Origin: Candidatus Methanoperedentaceae archaeon
Lineage (GTDB): Archaea > Halobacteriota > Methanosarcinia > Methanosarcinales > Methanoperedenaceae
Direction: 5' to 3'
NCBI GenBank assembly: GCA_003104905.1
Contig: PQAS01000050.1
Coordinates: forward strand, 91,150-155,149
Length of the DNA stretch: 64,000 nucleotides
The notes under the pieces are model-generated. The model made no database searches. It had not been told where the DNA came from and was given only the letters and a program-made list of their open reading frames with translations. Each line of letters opens with the position of its first letter. The stretch's first letter is position 1. This document shows, piece by piece, positions 9,165-18,731 of this stretch. The position numbers and the translations under genes are program-made.

Positions 9165-9728
9165 TTGATAAAAAGATTATTACTGATTTTTATAATAATT
9201 GGAATTGCAACATCAGGATGTTTAAATCAAAGTACGCCTGAGACAATAAGCAATGAAACACAAATAAAATCTGAGACCGTAAATCCGACATCCACTCCAA
9301 TTGAGGATCAATCAATTCAATTTGAAGAGATGAAAAATAGAATGAACAAACTTGAAGATAATATCTCAATCCTGCAGGAAAAAGTAAATAGCATAGGAAT
9401 ATTAACTCCAAGTAAGAAACAATTAATCCCACAGGTTCCATTTAAAATTGAAGTAAAATTCGCAGATTGGCAACCAGCAACTGTATATAGATTTAATGAA
9501 AACGGATTTGTCGATATAGGTTCTGATTTGGATGCTGCAACATATAAAATATTCAAAAATAATAACACTATAAAGATTGAATCCCAGAAATATGACTATT
9601 ATGGATTAGTTATTTATGATGATTATGTAGCTTCAATTTATAAAAGTGGATGGCCTGATTGGGTTGCTAAATATACAATAATTCCACCAAGATTTAATCC
9701 CGAAACTCAAAAATATGAATTGAATTAG
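9165..9728 (+). CDS. secreted lipoprotein of unknown function
   Basis: A 187-residue product starting at TTG. It has a classic lipoprotein signal: positive N-terminus, hydrophobic core, lipobox ATSGC with the cysteine near residue 19. A Ser/Thr-rich linker (about 22-48) and a short coiled coil (about 52-75) follow, then a C-terminal beta-rich domain with several Trp and Tyr. The protein is predicted to be anchored outside the cell. It has no recognised family and sits in the AT-rich stretch between the two copies of the tRNA-Gly 3' sequence. Confidence 0.6.
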   Translation: MIKRLLLIFIIIGIATSGCLNQSTPETISNETQIKSETVNPTSTPIEDQSIQFEEMKNRMNKLEDNISILQEKVNSIGILTPSKKQLIPQVPFKIEVKFADWQPATVYRFNENGFVDIGSDLDAATYKIFKNNNTIKIESQKYDYYGLVIYDDYVASIYKSGWPDWVAKYTIIPPRFNPETQKYELN

Positions 9729-9760
9729 GAGTATTTCAGGAAGTTTATTCAAGTTAAAAC

Positions 9761-9922
9761 TTAAAAGTCCTTGAAGAATTTATGCGTGGAAACTTGCGTA
9801 TCAACATATTTTAAAGTCATATTTACGCTTCTTTCGATAATAGCCACTACGTCCTTTTCTTCCGTATTGTTCTTCACACTATCAAGTATTTCTATTTTTA
9901 ATTTTTGTATATATTTATTCAT
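9761..9922 (-). CDS. small protein, 53 residues
   Basis: ATG at 9922 is preceded by AGAGGTTAAA, a good archaeal ribosome-binding site. The product is 53 residues, begins MNKYIQKLKIEI, and is charged and helical, consistent with a small cytoplasmic or DNA-associated protein. It lies inside the segment bounded by the tRNA-Gly 3' duplication and is convergent with the lipoprotein gene. No family is recognised. Confidence 0.45.
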   Translation of the reverse strand: MNKYIQKLKIEILDSVKNNTEEKDVVAIIERSVNMTLKYVDTQVSTHKFFKDF

Positions 9923-10061
9923 TTTAACCTCTTTTCTATCCCCTATTAGATACTCCCATAAAGTCGGCTTTGATGATATAATCTCCCATCTTGAAAGGCA
10001 ACAGATAAAACATCCTGTTTACCCCCGCATCTAATTACAAGTTCTTCACCTTATAACAATA

Positions 10062-11996
10062 TTATTTCTTCCCTTCAATTCTTTCAATTGCCAGAGCCCC
10101 CAGCCGGGAAATGGTATCAATAACAATCTTATTCTCAGGGGTAAGGGTCTGCCCGGGATTATCGAAATGAAATCCTACAACACCAATTAAGGCATCGTTT
10201 GTTTTCATGGGAAGATAGTATGCCCATGCTTCGGGAAGTGTATCCGTACCCACACCGGCAGGCTCACCATTGTTCCAGACCCAGGTCGCTATGCCAAGTT
10301 CTTTCGGGTTTATCTGAAACCTGTCCGTAGAAGCCTTTACTGAAAGCTGTCCGTTTTCGGGAAGAAAAATAGCCATTTCGCATGGCAAAATTTGTCTTGT
10401 ATGATGGATCATAAGATGCAAAACCTGATCAATGTTCCGGGAAGTTACCAGGTCCAGGCTTAATTCATATAAAGTTGTATTCCGGGACTCACTTTGCTGA
10501 AGCTGCTGTACTTTGTATTGAAGATCGGATGCAAGATTGCTGATTATAAAGGCAAATACAATAAACATGAGATACGATAAAAAATATTTCACATCTGCAA
10601 TGGCAAAGGTGAAATATGGTGGAATAAACAAAAAATCAAAAATGAGAACGCTTAAGACCGCAGCAAAGATAGATGGCCCCCGCCCCTTGAAAATAGCGAT
10701 CAATACAACGGGTAGAAGCATTAAGAATAATAAGTTAATCTGACCCAGTATATCCCTAAAAAGAAAACCGATTAAAGAACCAATAATAACAGCAAGTGCG
10801 CTTATGACAAAATTTAGCGGACTGGTCATACCAATTTTTTTCTCAGGTATTTTTTGCTCGCTCTTACCTGCAAAGAGGAAAACATCGATATCTCTTGTAT
10901 GAACCATGATCTTCCGGGCAAGAGATGGGAACAATCCGAAGCGCCTGGGTTTGCCCATTACGATCTTTGTTACATTATGGCTCTTGGCATAACGGGCTAT
11001 CTCTTCGGCAATATCATCCCCTTTGATCCAGACCACACGCGTGCCCAGCTTTTCAGCAATATTGAGAGCATTTTTAAGCCATTCCCGTTCTTTATCGGAT
11101 AATTGCGTATGTTTGGCAGTTTCCACATATATTGCTATACATTCCGCATCCATTTCAGAGGCCAAGCGAAAAGCTGAGCGAACCAGCTGCTCTGCATAAG
11201 GACTGGCTAATACTCCTACCAGGATTCGCTCAGTAGCAGACCAGGGGCCTGCAATTGCATGTACCCTCATGTATTGAAGCATTTTTTCATCTACATTACC
11301 TGCCACAAGCCGCAGTGACATTTCACGGAGTGCAAGCAAATTCCCGGGCTTAAAGAAACGCTTTACAGCATTTTCTGCCATATCCTTTGCATAAACCTTT
11401 CCTTCTTTCAATCTCTTGAGCAGTTCCTCAAAGGGAAGATCTACAAGCTTGATCTCATCAGCTAACTGGAAAAAAGTGTCCGGGATAGTTTCACTGACAC
11501 GGACTCCTGTTATACGAAAGACGATGTCATTTAAACTTTCCAGATGCTGTACGTTCAGGGTTGAGTATACATCAATTCCTGCATTCAGTAGTTCCTCTAC
11601 GTCCTGATAACGCTTAACATGGCGGGAATTGGGCGCATTTGTATGGGCCAATTCATCAACCAGTACAAGCCTGGGCTGACGCGCCAGAATCCCATCCAGA
11701 TCCATCTCCGCAAGCCGTACGCCTTTATATTCGGTAATAATGGGGGGAATAGTTTCCAGACCTTTAAGGAGTGTTTCGGTCTCTGCCCTGCCGTGTGTTT
11801 CAACGTAACCAACAATAACATCTATTCCATCCTGTTTACGCATTCTGGAATCAGATAGCATGGAATAGGTCTTCCCGACACCAGGTGCAGCGCCAAAATA
11901 TATTGTCAATTTCCCGCGTTTTTTGGCTGTTTCTTCCTGTTGGGCAATTTCCAGAAGAGATTCCGGTTCCGGTCTTTTATGTTCTGTATCTATCAT
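10062..11996 (-). CDS. kdpD: KdpD-like potassium sensor lacking the histidine kinase
   Basis: A 644-residue protein. The N-terminal KdpD domain has Walker A GAAPGVGKT (residues 35-43) and DELAHTNAP. A universal-stress-like domain (about 250-370), a four-helix DUF4118 membrane block (about 395-500) and a GAF-like C-terminus (about 520-640) follow. Canonical KdpD adds HisKA and HATPase domains of about 250 residues; these are absent and the frame ends cleanly. It probably senses K+ or cyclic dinucleotides without phosphorelay (inference). It follows kdpC, separated by a repeat hairpin. Confidence 0.85.
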   Translation of the reverse strand: MIDTEHKRPEPESLLEIAQQEETAKKRGKLTIYFGAAPGVGKTYSMLSDSRMRKQDGIDVIVGYVETHGRAETETLLKGLETIPPIITEYKGVRLAEMDLDGILARQPRLVLVDELAHTNAPNSRHVKRYQDVEELLNAGIDVYSTLNVQHLESLNDIVFRITGVRVSETIPDTFFQLADEIKLVDLPFEELLKRLKEGKVYAKDMAENAVKRFFKPGNLLALREMSLRLVAGNVDEKMLQYMRVHAIAGPWSATERILVGVLASPYAEQLVRSAFRLASEMDAECIAIYVETAKHTQLSDKEREWLKNALNIAEKLGTRVVWIKGDDIAEEIARYAKSHNVTKIVMGKPRRFGLFPSLARKIMVHTRDIDVFLFAGKSEQKIPEKKIGMTSPLNFVISALAVIIGSLIGFLFRDILGQINLLFLMLLPVVLIAIFKGRGPSIFAAVLSVLIFDFLFIPPYFTFAIADVKYFLSYLMFIVFAFIISNLASDLQYKVQQLQQSESRNTTLYELSLDLVTSRNIDQVLHLMIHHTRQILPCEMAIFLPENGQLSVKASTDRFQINPKELGIATWVWNNGEPAGVGTDTLPEAWAYYLPMKTNDALIGVVGFHFDNPGQTLTPENKIVIDTISRLGALAIERIEGKK

Positions 11997-12052
11997 TGAA
12001 ATTCCATTGGATGGCCTGATATGTCCAATTTAATTTAGATCGAACACAAATG

Positions 12053-12122
12053 ACACGGATTGCACAGATGTACACGGATTACTATTATCCGTGAAAATCC
12101 GCGTCATCCGTGCAATCCGTGT
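12053..12122. repeat. long palindromic repeat (ACACGGATTGCAC type)
   Basis: The left part (ACACGGATTGCACAGATG from 12053) pairs with the right part ending CATCCGTGCAATCCGTGT near 12122, giving a stem of more than 25 bp with few mismatches. It lies between kdpC and kdpD. It resembles REP-like dispersed palindromes and could reduce read-through into kdpD. Confidence 0.6.
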
Positions 12123-12168
12123 TCTATTACATATATCACTCTTATCCGATAATGCATGATTGAAATTT

Positions 12169-12735
12169 CTATTTCACATTTTCAAGAGCAAGATTTAATT
12201 TTAAGACATTTATACGTTGCTCTCCTAAAAATCCGAACTGCCTCTCCTCAACGTGTTCAAGCACCAGTTTACGTAATGTTTCTTCGTCGAGATTGCGTGC
12301 TTTAGCAACACGGGATATTTGTACGAGACCTGATTCCAGACTGATATGAGGATCCAAACCACTTGCTGAAGCCTCCACAAGGTCTGAAGGTACTGGAGCC
12401 CGGATGCCGGATGATTTTAAAATCTCTGTCCTATTGGAAATTTGTCCTATCAAATCTTTATTCGTTGGTCCGAGATTTGAGCCTCCGGAAGCCAGGGGAT
12501 TATATGGATAACCTGAAGTTGCTGAAGGTCGCGACCAGAAGTATTTCGGGTCTGAAAAAGGCTGCCCTATCAGGGCTGAACCTGTGAGATCTCCGCTAGA
12601 ATCGTATAGGAGGCTTCCCCCTGCTTCTTCCGGGAAGAATAACTGCGCCAGTACGGTTACTGCGACGGGGTAGATAAAACCGACAACCACCATAAGGAGC
12701 GCAAAGAGTTTTAGTGTTGTAGTTATGTGCTTCAT
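12169..12735 (-). CDS. kdpC: K+-transporting ATPase subunit KdpC
   Basis: A 188-residue protein with one N-terminal membrane helix (about residues 8-32) and a soluble domain. Typical KdpC motifs are present: GSALIGQPFSDPKYFWSRPSA, GSNLGPTN, and SASGLDPHIS near residue 125. KdpC stabilises the KdpA-KdpB complex. It lies 16 bases after kdpB in the order kdpA-kdpB-kdpC, so it is part of one transcript read leftward. Confidence 0.95.
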   Translation of the reverse strand: MKHITTTLKLFALLMVVVGFIYPVAVTVLAQLFFPEEAGGSLLYDSSGDLTGSALIGQPFSDPKYFWSRPSATSGYPYNPLASGGSNLGPTNKDLIGQISNRTEILKSSGIRAPVPSDLVEASASGLDPHISLESGLVQISRVAKARNLDEETLRKLVLEHVEERQFGFLGEQRINVLKLNLALENVK

Positions 12736-12751
12736 TACCTGTCCTCCATAA

Positions 12752-14815
12752 TTAGATAAACATACTTATCACAATATCAATAATTTTTATTCCAATGAAC
12801 GGCGCTATCATTCCGCCGAGTCCATAGACCAGAAGGTTGTACATCAACAGCTTTTCAGCTGGCATAGGGCGGTATTTGACGCCTTTCAATGCAAGTGGGA
12901 TCAGCATAGGGATAATGATCGCATTAAAAATAACAGCCGACAGGACCGCACTGTAGGGATTGGCAAGATGCATGATATTAAGTATATCCAGTTGAGGGTA
13001 GATTGTGATCATGGTTGCGGGTATGATTGCAAAATATTTTGCCACGTCGTTGGCAATGCTAAAAGTCGTCAGGGTCCCACGTGTAATCAGTATTTGCTTG
13101 CCGATCTCGACAATATCCATTAACTTTGTGGGATTACTATCAAGGTCTATTATATTTGCTGCTTCTCTTGCCGGTTGTGTTCCTGTGTTCATTGCCACAG
13201 CAACATCTGCCTGCGCCAGCGCAGGGGCGTCGTTCGTTCCGTCCCCTGTCATGGCTACCATATGACCCTGTTGCTGCTTCTCACGAATTAAACGAAGCTT
13301 ATCCTCAGGTTTTGCCTCAGAAAGAAAATCATCAACACCCGCTTCTGCGGCAATGGCTGCTGCTGTAAGATAGTTATCGCCTGTGATCATGACAGTCTTG
13401 ATCCCCATTTTCCTCAATTGAACAAATCGTTCACGTATGCCGCCTTTTAAGATATCCTTCAGGTGTATCACGCCCAGAATTTGCGCGTTATGGCATACAA
13501 CAAGTGGTGTCCCGCCCGACTTTGCAATACTTTTCACTATCTCTTCAAGCTCAGATGGTACGTTTCCTCCCTTGTTTTTGACATACTCCGTGATTGCAGT
13601 AATTGCGCCTTTTCGATACGAATCCATGTCAATATCAACTCCGCTCAATCGTGTCTGGGCGGTAAAAGGAAATGATTTTGCACTGTGGGGAAGGGCGGTC
13701 AACCGCATCTGGTATTTCTTTTTTGCAAGTACCACAATGCTTCTTCCTTCAGGCGTCTCATCTGTCAGTGATGCAAATAGTGCTGCATTGGCAACTTCCT
13801 GCTCGGAACTTCCCGGCAGCGGAATAAATTCCACTGCCTGCCTGTCACCCAGTGTAATTGTTCCTGTTTTATCAAGGAGAAGGATATCTACATCTCCGGA
13901 GGCTTCAATGGCTCTTCCCGATAGGGCTATTACGTTTTTCGCAAAAAGCCTGTCCATGCCCGCAATTCCAATCGCAGGCAGGAGCGCTGCAATAGTTGTG
14001 GGTGCCAGACAAACAAAAAGTGCTATAAGCATCGTAATTGAGACTGGCACACCCTGTCCGGCAGCCTTTACGCTATACGTGATCAGGGAGTTGAAATTGA
14101 TAACCACGAGCATAAAGACCGCTGTTAACGATATCAGCAGTACTTCCAGTGCGATCTCGTTCGGGGTTTTGCGGCGTTTGGCACCTTCTACCATGGTAAT
14201 CATTCTATCCAAGAATGCTTCCCCTGGATTTGCGGTTATGCGAACGATGATCTGGTTGGAAATGACTTTTGTCCCGCCTGTTACAGCACTTCGGTCTCCG
14301 CCCGATTCCCTCACAACAGGAGCCGACTCACCAGTAACAGATGATTCATTCACGAGGGCTGCGCCTTCAACCACCTCACCATCGCCGGGGATTATCCCTC
14401 CTGCTTCCACAAGGACGCGATCCCCTTTACGGAGATTTTCAGAAGAAATAAGCTCGAATTTTTCCTTTGACTCAGGATTTACAAGCTTCTTTGCCATTAC
14501 TTCCGTGCGTGTTTTACGAAGAGACTCTGCGCGTGCCTTTCCCCGGCCTTCTGCAAGAGATTCTGCAAAGGTTGAAAAAATCACCGTCAGCCAGAGCCAT
14601 AAGGATACAGCTCCTGTGAACCAGGAGGGTTCACCTGTTTTAAAAAACAAGCCTGCGAGGAAGCCCAGAGTTGTAATAATACTTCCGATTTCTACAAGGA
14701 ACATGACAGGATTTCGCCAGATGCAGAGGGGGTTAAGCTTTTTAAACGAGTCCAGTAAAGCCTGGCTTAAGAGTTCAGGTTTAAAGATAGTGTTTTCTTT
14801 TGTTATATCGCCCAT
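12752..14815 (-). CDS. kdpB: K+-transporting P-type ATPase subunit KdpB
   Basis: About 687 residues; the catalytic P-type ATPase subunit. Visible motifs are the actuator TGESAP, the phosphorylation loop DKTGTI and the hinge [12 protein letters not shown]. The start is placed at ATG 14815 (MGDITKEN), just after the kdpA stop, because its N-terminal length then matches known KdpB proteins and AGGT lies upstream; ATG 14830 inside kdpA is the alternative. The coupling indicates stoichiometric synthesis with KdpA. Confidence 0.95.
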   Translation of the reverse strand: MGDITKENTIFKPELLSQALLDSFKKLNPLCIWRNPVMFLVEIGSIITTLGFLAGLFFKTGEPSWFTGAVSLWLWLTVIFSTFAESLAEGRGKARAESLRKTRTEVMAKKLVNPESKEKFELISSENLRKGDRVLVEAGGIIPGDGEVVEGAALVNESSVTGESAPVVRESGGDRSAVTGGTKVISNQIIVRITANPGEAFLDRMITMVEGAKRRKTPNEIALEVLLISLTAVFMLVVINFNSLITYSVKAAGQGVPVSITMLIALFVCLAPTTIAALLPAIGIAGMDRLFAKNVIALSGRAIEASGDVDILLLDKTGTITLGDRQAVEFIPLPGSSEQEVANAALFASLTDETPEGRSIVVLAKKKYQMRLTALPHSAKSFPFTAQTRLSGVDIDMDSYRKGAITAITEYVKNKGGNVPSELEEIVKSIAKSGGTPLVVCHNAQILGVIHLKDILKGGIRERFVQLRKMGIKTVMITGDNYLTAAAIAAEAGVDDFLSEAKPEDKLRLIREKQQQGHMVAMTGDGTNDAPALAQADVAVAMNTGTQPAREAANIIDLDSNPTKLMDIVEIGKQILITRGTLTTFSIANDVAKYFAIIPATMITIYPQLDILNIMHLANPYSAVLSAVIFNAIIIPMLIPLALKGVKYRPMPAEKLLMYNLLVYGLGGMIAPFIGIKIIDIVISMFI

Positions 14816-14816
14816 A

Positions 14817-16553
14817 TTATTGACCTGCATTCATAATCATATGCTCAACAATCGGTCCCAGTGACATGGCGGGAAAGAACGTCAGGGCTCCCACGATCAG
14901 AATAACAACTGCAAGCCATAAGACGAATGTGATCTGATGCGTTGGAAGCGTACCGATGCCTGGCGGGATATATTTTTTCTTCGCAAGGGACCCTGCCATG
15001 GCAAGAGCGGCCACTCCAGGAACAAATCTTCCGATAAGCATTGCAATGGCTGTCAAAATATTATAAAAAAGAGTATCGGCATTAAGCCCTGCAAACGCAC
15101 TGCCGTTGTTATTGGATGCAGAGGCAAAAGCATAAAGCAGTTCACTTAAACCGTGTTGACCGGGGTTCAAAATCGAGGAAATTCCAGCATATGTCACCAG
15201 TGCAATAGAAACAAAAATGAGAACAAGAATACCCGAAGTGAGGACAATCAACACCGACATCCGCATCTCAAAGACCTCTATTTTTTTGCCAAGATATTCC
15301 GGTGTCCTTCCTATCATAAGACCTGCAATGAAAACCGCTACGATCGCAAAGGCAAGAATAGTGTAGAGTCCTGACCCTACACCGCCTGGAACAACTTCTC
15401 CCAACAATATAAGCAGCATCGCGATCATTCCACCTATGGGCGTCAATGAGTCGTGCATCGAGTTCACTGCGCCTGAGGAAGTGCCTGTTGTGCTGACTGC
15501 AAAAAGAACCGAGCCGCCGATCCCGAACCTGACCTCTTTACCTTCCATATAAGAACCGGTGACACCCAGCTTCTGTACAATAGGGTTGCCATTATATTCA
15601 GACCAGTACATCACTCCGAGGAATATTGTGAAAAGCATCATAATCGTTGCGTATAAAGCCCATCCCTGCCTGGTATTTCCTGTGAAGCGTCCGAACGTGT
15701 AAGTAAGGGAAAAAGGGATAAGAAGGATAAGAAGTATTTCCAGATAATTTGTCAAAGGAGTGGGATTTTCAAAAGGATGCGCGGAATTGGCATTGAAAAA
15801 ACCGCCGCCGTTTGTCCCAAACTCTTTTATTGCTTCCTGGGATGCAACCGGCCCCATGGGAAGAATCTGATTGTTAATGCTTTGTCCATCCTGTGTTTGA
15901 AATGATTGGAGTAATGAACTATTTGCATAAGGATCAAAATTCTGGATAACGCCCTGGGAAACCAGTAGCAGGGCTGCTATGATAGAAATGGGTATGAGAA
16001 TGTATAATACACTCTTAGTCACATCCTGCCAGAAGTTTCCAATGGTCTGGGAAGTACGTCTCGTAAAGCCGCGGATTAAGGCGATCGCTATACACATACC
16101 TGTGGCAGCGGAAAGAAAGTTCTGTACCGACAGTCCTGACATCTGGGTGAGGTAACTTGCTGTTGTTTCACCGCTGTATGCCTGCCAGTTGGTATTTGTA
16201 ACAAAGCTTACGGCAGTATTAAATGCGAGATCCGGAGGAAATCCCGGAAATCCCCGGGGATTAAGAGGAAGTATGCCCTGGAACAGCAGTATCAGGAAGA
16301 GAACGATTAATCCCAGACTGTTAAATAAGAGCAATGCCTTTGCATAATCTTTCCAGTCCATCTCTTCATCCTGCTTTATGCCTGAGGCTTTGTAGATTAG
16401 ATTTTCAAGAGGCACGAGGATAGGACTTAAAAAAGTACGCTTGCCCTGATAAACATATGTCATATACGTTCCTAAAGGTTTAATAAGCAGGGTTAAGACT
16501 ATCAGGAAAAATAACATCACACCGATATCAAAAAAAATTTCCATAGCTGTCAT
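14817..16553 (-). CDS. kdpA: K+-transporting ATPase channel subunit KdpA
   Basis: A 578-residue membrane protein with about ten helices and the repeated selectivity-filter loops of KdpA (for example [45 protein letters not shown] and [12 protein letters not shown]). It forms the K+-selective pore of the high-affinity Kdp pump. It is the first gene of the kdpABC unit. No kdpF-like small frame was found upstream. Confidence 0.95.
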   Translation of the reverse strand: MTAMEIFFDIGVMLFFLIVLTLLIKPLGTYMTYVYQGKRTFLSPILVPLENLIYKASGIKQDEEMDWKDYAKALLLFNSLGLIVLFLILLFQGILPLNPRGFPGFPPDLAFNTAVSFVTNTNWQAYSGETTASYLTQMSGLSVQNFLSAATGMCIAIALIRGFTRRTSQTIGNFWQDVTKSVLYILIPISIIAALLLVSQGVIQNFDPYANSSLLQSFQTQDGQSINNQILPMGPVASQEAIKEFGTNGGGFFNANSAHPFENPTPLTNYLEILLILLIPFSLTYTFGRFTGNTRQGWALYATIMMLFTIFLGVMYWSEYNGNPIVQKLGVTGSYMEGKEVRFGIGGSVLFAVSTTGTSSGAVNSMHDSLTPIGGMIAMLLILLGEVVPGGVGSGLYTILAFAIVAVFIAGLMIGRTPEYLGKKIEVFEMRMSVLIVLTSGILVLIFVSIALVTYAGISSILNPGQHGLSELLYAFASASNNNGSAFAGLNADTLFYNILTAIAMLIGRFVPGVAALAMAGSLAKKKYIPPGIGTLPTHQITFVLWLAVVILIVGALTFFPAMSLGPIVEHMIMNAGQ

Positions 16554-16871
16554 AACATACTCCTCTATAGCCTAATTATAACTCCAACTTTATACTACTA
16601 TGTCGCTTTGTGTTCCCAATATGGCCACCAGTGATGTGTATACTTTACTGTATATATACTTTGGGTGGAAAAAAATAATATCCTGACTCTACATGGAAAA
16701 AATATCAAGGATTCTACATTTAGGGAATATGCCCAAAGATATATTAAGCCAAGGAAACATCTTGACAGGCGCAACAATCGAACTAGCGGCGGGATGCTGC
16801 CCAAGATTTGTGGTTTCCCGCAGGGATGTGGCCTGATAAGGCTGAACCGTAAAACATAATTGGAGAAAACA
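16554..16871. other. divergent promoter region kdpA / rpl15e with a GC-rich structured segment
   Basis: This 318-base gap separates kdpA (leftward) from L15e (rightward). The left part is AT-rich with TATA-like strings (TATATATAC near 16651). Bases about 16764-16850 are unusually GC-rich and can fold (GCGGGA around 16791 with TCCCGC around 16816; GGCC/GGCT near 16830). A GTG-started 64-codon frame (16665-16859) covers it but resembles no known protein. It could be a structured leader or small RNA, or a small gene; undecided. Confidence 0.3.
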
Positions 16872-17459
16872 ATGAAATCAATGTACGCGTACATAAGGGA
16901 CGCATGGAAAAAACCTGACGAATCAGATGTCGGTGAACTTTTATGGGAAAGGATGCAGGAATGGAGACGAGAACCGGCTGTAACAAGACTGGACCATCCC
17001 ACAAGACTTGACAGGGCAAGAGCCCTGGGTTTTAAGGCAAAACAGGGTATCGCTGTGGCACGAGTAAGAATAAGACGTGGCGGCAGAAGAAAATCCAGAT
17101 GGCAGCGCGGAAGACGAACCAAGCACATGGGCGTAAACAAGATTACTCCGGGAAAGAGTATCCAGAGCATTGGTGAAGAACGTGTTCAACGCAGATTCCC
17201 TAATATGGTAGTATTGAACAGCTATTGGGTAGGGCAGGATGGAAAACACAAATGGTATGAGGTAATTGTCGTTGATCCCAACCACCCATCAATAAAGAGT
17301 GATAAAAACCTCAATTGGACGTGTAATAATACCCAGAAAGGCCGGGTATTCAGAGGAAAGACAAGTGCAGGCAGAAAGGGGAGGGGCCAGAGACGAAAGG
17401 GCAAAGGAACGGAGAAAACAAGACCCAGCCTGAGATCACACCACAATACTGGCAAATGA
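16872..17459 (+). CDS. rpl15e: 50S ribosomal protein L15e
   Basis: A 195-residue ribosomal protein of the large subunit, archaeal/eukaryotic type. Recognised from [11 protein letters not shown], the basic [12 protein letters not shown] segment and the Arg/Gly-rich [12 protein letters not shown] stretch. The start at ATG 16872 has GGAG at 16862-16865; a TTG four codons earlier is less likely. The stop overlaps the next gene by four bases (ATGA). Confidence 0.95.
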   Translation: MKSMYAYIRDAWKKPDESDVGELLWERMQEWRREPAVTRLDHPTRLDRARALGFKAKQGIAVARVRIRRGGRRKSRWQRGRRTKHMGVNKITPGKSIQSIGEERVQRRFPNMVVLNSYWVGQDGKHKWYEVIVVDPNHPSIKSDKNLNWTCNNTQKGRVFRGKTSAGRKGRGQRRKGKGTEKTRPSLRSHHNTGK

Positions 17460-17875
17460 ATGTACATTATATCACTTTTCGGGCAAGCGCTCATGCGACC
17501 GAAAGTGATGACAGGGTGAAAACCGCCCTGTCGCTTTTTCTTTTCGATAATGAAATCAATGAAACAAAGACCGAAGGTCATTTTGGAAATCCGATCACAT
17601 TACTACAGGGACAAATCAAAGGAAAAGACTGTATCCGTTGTATCGATCTGATAAAATCAGGCCTTTCTGAACAAGAACTTGAAAGGCTTAGAAATGAATG
17701 CTGTGAAAGAATTGATGATGAATGCTGCCTGCACATAAGGTTCGATAAGCAGGCGGCTTTTGAAGGAAAGGTCAGGCTTGCAAAGACTGCGGATGCTATC
17801 ACAGCAAAAATAAAGCTTAAAGCATATCCGGCTCATTATGAAAAAGCGCTTGAAGCTGCTAACAGGCTTTTTTGA
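17456..17875 (+). CDS. RNA-binding protein, archaeal COG1325 (DUF54) family
   Basis: A 139-residue protein with the pattern of the archaeal exosome-associated RNA-binding family: [14 protein letters not shown], then [10 protein letters not shown], and a C-terminal [16 protein letters not shown]. The family is usually coupled to L15e, as here, and is thought to act in RNA processing. Overlap with the L15e stop suggests translational coupling. Confidence 0.85.
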   Translation: MNVHYITFRASAHATESDDRVKTALSLFLFDNEINETKTEGHFGNPITLLQGQIKGKDCIRCIDLIKSGLSEQELERLRNECCERIDDECCLHIRFDKQAAFEGKVRLAKTADAITAKIKLKAYPAHYEKALEAANRLF

Positions 17876-17942
17876 CATCGAACAAAACCTTTATCTTTAA
17901 CTGATACATTTACGGGGATACCCCCCATCAATTAAACAAGGT

Positions 17943-18018
17943 GCCTGGGTGGGGTAGCTGGTTATCCTATGGGACTGTGGATCCTACGACTCGGGTTCGA
18001 ATCCCGACCCGGGCCCCA
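17943..18018 (+). tRNA. tRNA-His(GTG)
   Basis: Acceptor GCCTGGG (17943-17949) pairs with CCCGGGC (18008-18014); T-arm TCGGG-TTCGAAT-CCCGA (17991-18007); anticodon arm TGGGA-CTGTGGA-TCCTA with anticodon GTG. Discriminator is C (18015), as expected for tRNA-His, followed by CCA at 18016-18018. The base before G1 is T (17942), so the G-1 identity base is apparently not encoded. A TATA-like CTTTATCTT lies about 50 bases upstream. Confidence 0.9.
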
Positions 18019-18043
18019 AATTTTCTGTTAAGAGCCCTATAAA

Positions 18044-18074
18044 CGGTGAATATTCTTAATGCGCATTTTCACCG
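18044..18074. terminator. hairpin downstream of tRNA-His
   Basis: CGGTGAA (18044-18050) pairs with TTCACCG (18068-18074) around a 17-base loop. It lies 26 bases after the tRNA and is not followed by a strong T-run, so it may be a processing or termination structure. Confidence 0.35.
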
Positions 18075-18249
18075 CTTTCATATGACTTTGCCTATGGCCT
18101 GATAGGAAAGTATAAACATATCATTATCGTCTGGCTGATTTTTAACCACGATTTTTGAACTCCGACACGGTTAAATAATAGGGGAATCTAATTAATCTGT
18201 ACTGGTTTTCAACTGGAGTAAACAAAACTTGAGTAGGAGGTTAAAGAAT

Positions 18250-18552
18250 ATGCCGGAATTAAAAGCTATAAAGCAAACTATACAGGAGCTTAAACCACTG
18301 TTGGAAAATGAACGAGTGAGACTATTAGACTTCAAGCTTCAACCTGGTAAGAAAACGGTACAGCATTCTCATCCTGATACTATAGTATATGCTTTAAATG
18401 ACCATAAGTTAAGATTTATTTTGCCAGATGATGAAGAAAAAGTGGTTGAATTTAAATTAGGTCAGGCCATATGGATAAATGCAGAAACTCACATGGTTGA
18501 GAATATAGGCAAAACTGAAGCCCGTAGTGTAGTAATTGAATTGAAAAAATAA
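18250..18552 (+). CDS. cupin-domain protein
   Basis: A 100-residue single cupin. ATG 18250 is chosen because AGGAGG lies at 18235-18240. The motif QHSHPDTIVYAL supplies cupin metal-ligand histidines, and a second set comes from WINAETHMVENIG. Likely a small metal-binding beta-barrel; the substrate is unknown. It stands at the head of an accessory gene run. Confidence 0.75.
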   Translation: MPELKAIKQTIQELKPLLENERVRLLDFKLQPGKKTVQHSHPDTIVYALNDHKLRFILPDDEEKVVEFKLGQAIWINAETHMVENIGKTEARSVVIELKK

Positions 18553-18731
18553 GAAAAATAATTTTTTTTAATTTCTGCTACTTTTATTTATTTATCAATT
18601 TATTACCTTAGAACCTAGCTAAGGCGTGGAAGAGGATGATCCCGAATATGCTATAACATCTGATATTTCCATTAAACGGCGAAAAACCTTATATCATGGA
18701 ACACATAATTTCTTATTATTGGGGGAATTTG

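Larger units (their letters stand above)
9010..10037. mobile_element. possible small integrated element at tRNA-Gly (attL/attR-like 13-bp repeat)
   Basis: The last bases of tRNA-Gly and its flank (CCGCATCTAATTA, 9010-9022) recur exactly at 10025-10037. Between them lie about 1 kb of markedly AT-rich DNA with a TTG-start lipoprotein gene and an oppositely oriented small gene. This layout resembles an integration target in a tRNA 3' end with attL and attR. No integrase is present, so it would be a relic or a passively mobilised element. The short repeat is the only direct evidence. Confidence 0.35.

Noticed and set aside
9771..10034. 87-codon plus-strand frame rich in Phe and Ser
   Set aside because: The opposite strand has a better gene (9761-9922) with a good ribosome-binding site.
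13437..14864. 475-codon open frame on the plus strand
   Set aside because: It is exactly antisense to kdpB, whose motifs and length are unmistakable; the translated text is low-complexity and matches nothing.
16598..17170. 190-codon frame on the minus strand
   Set aside because: Shadow overlapping L15e, and its start lies inside that gene.
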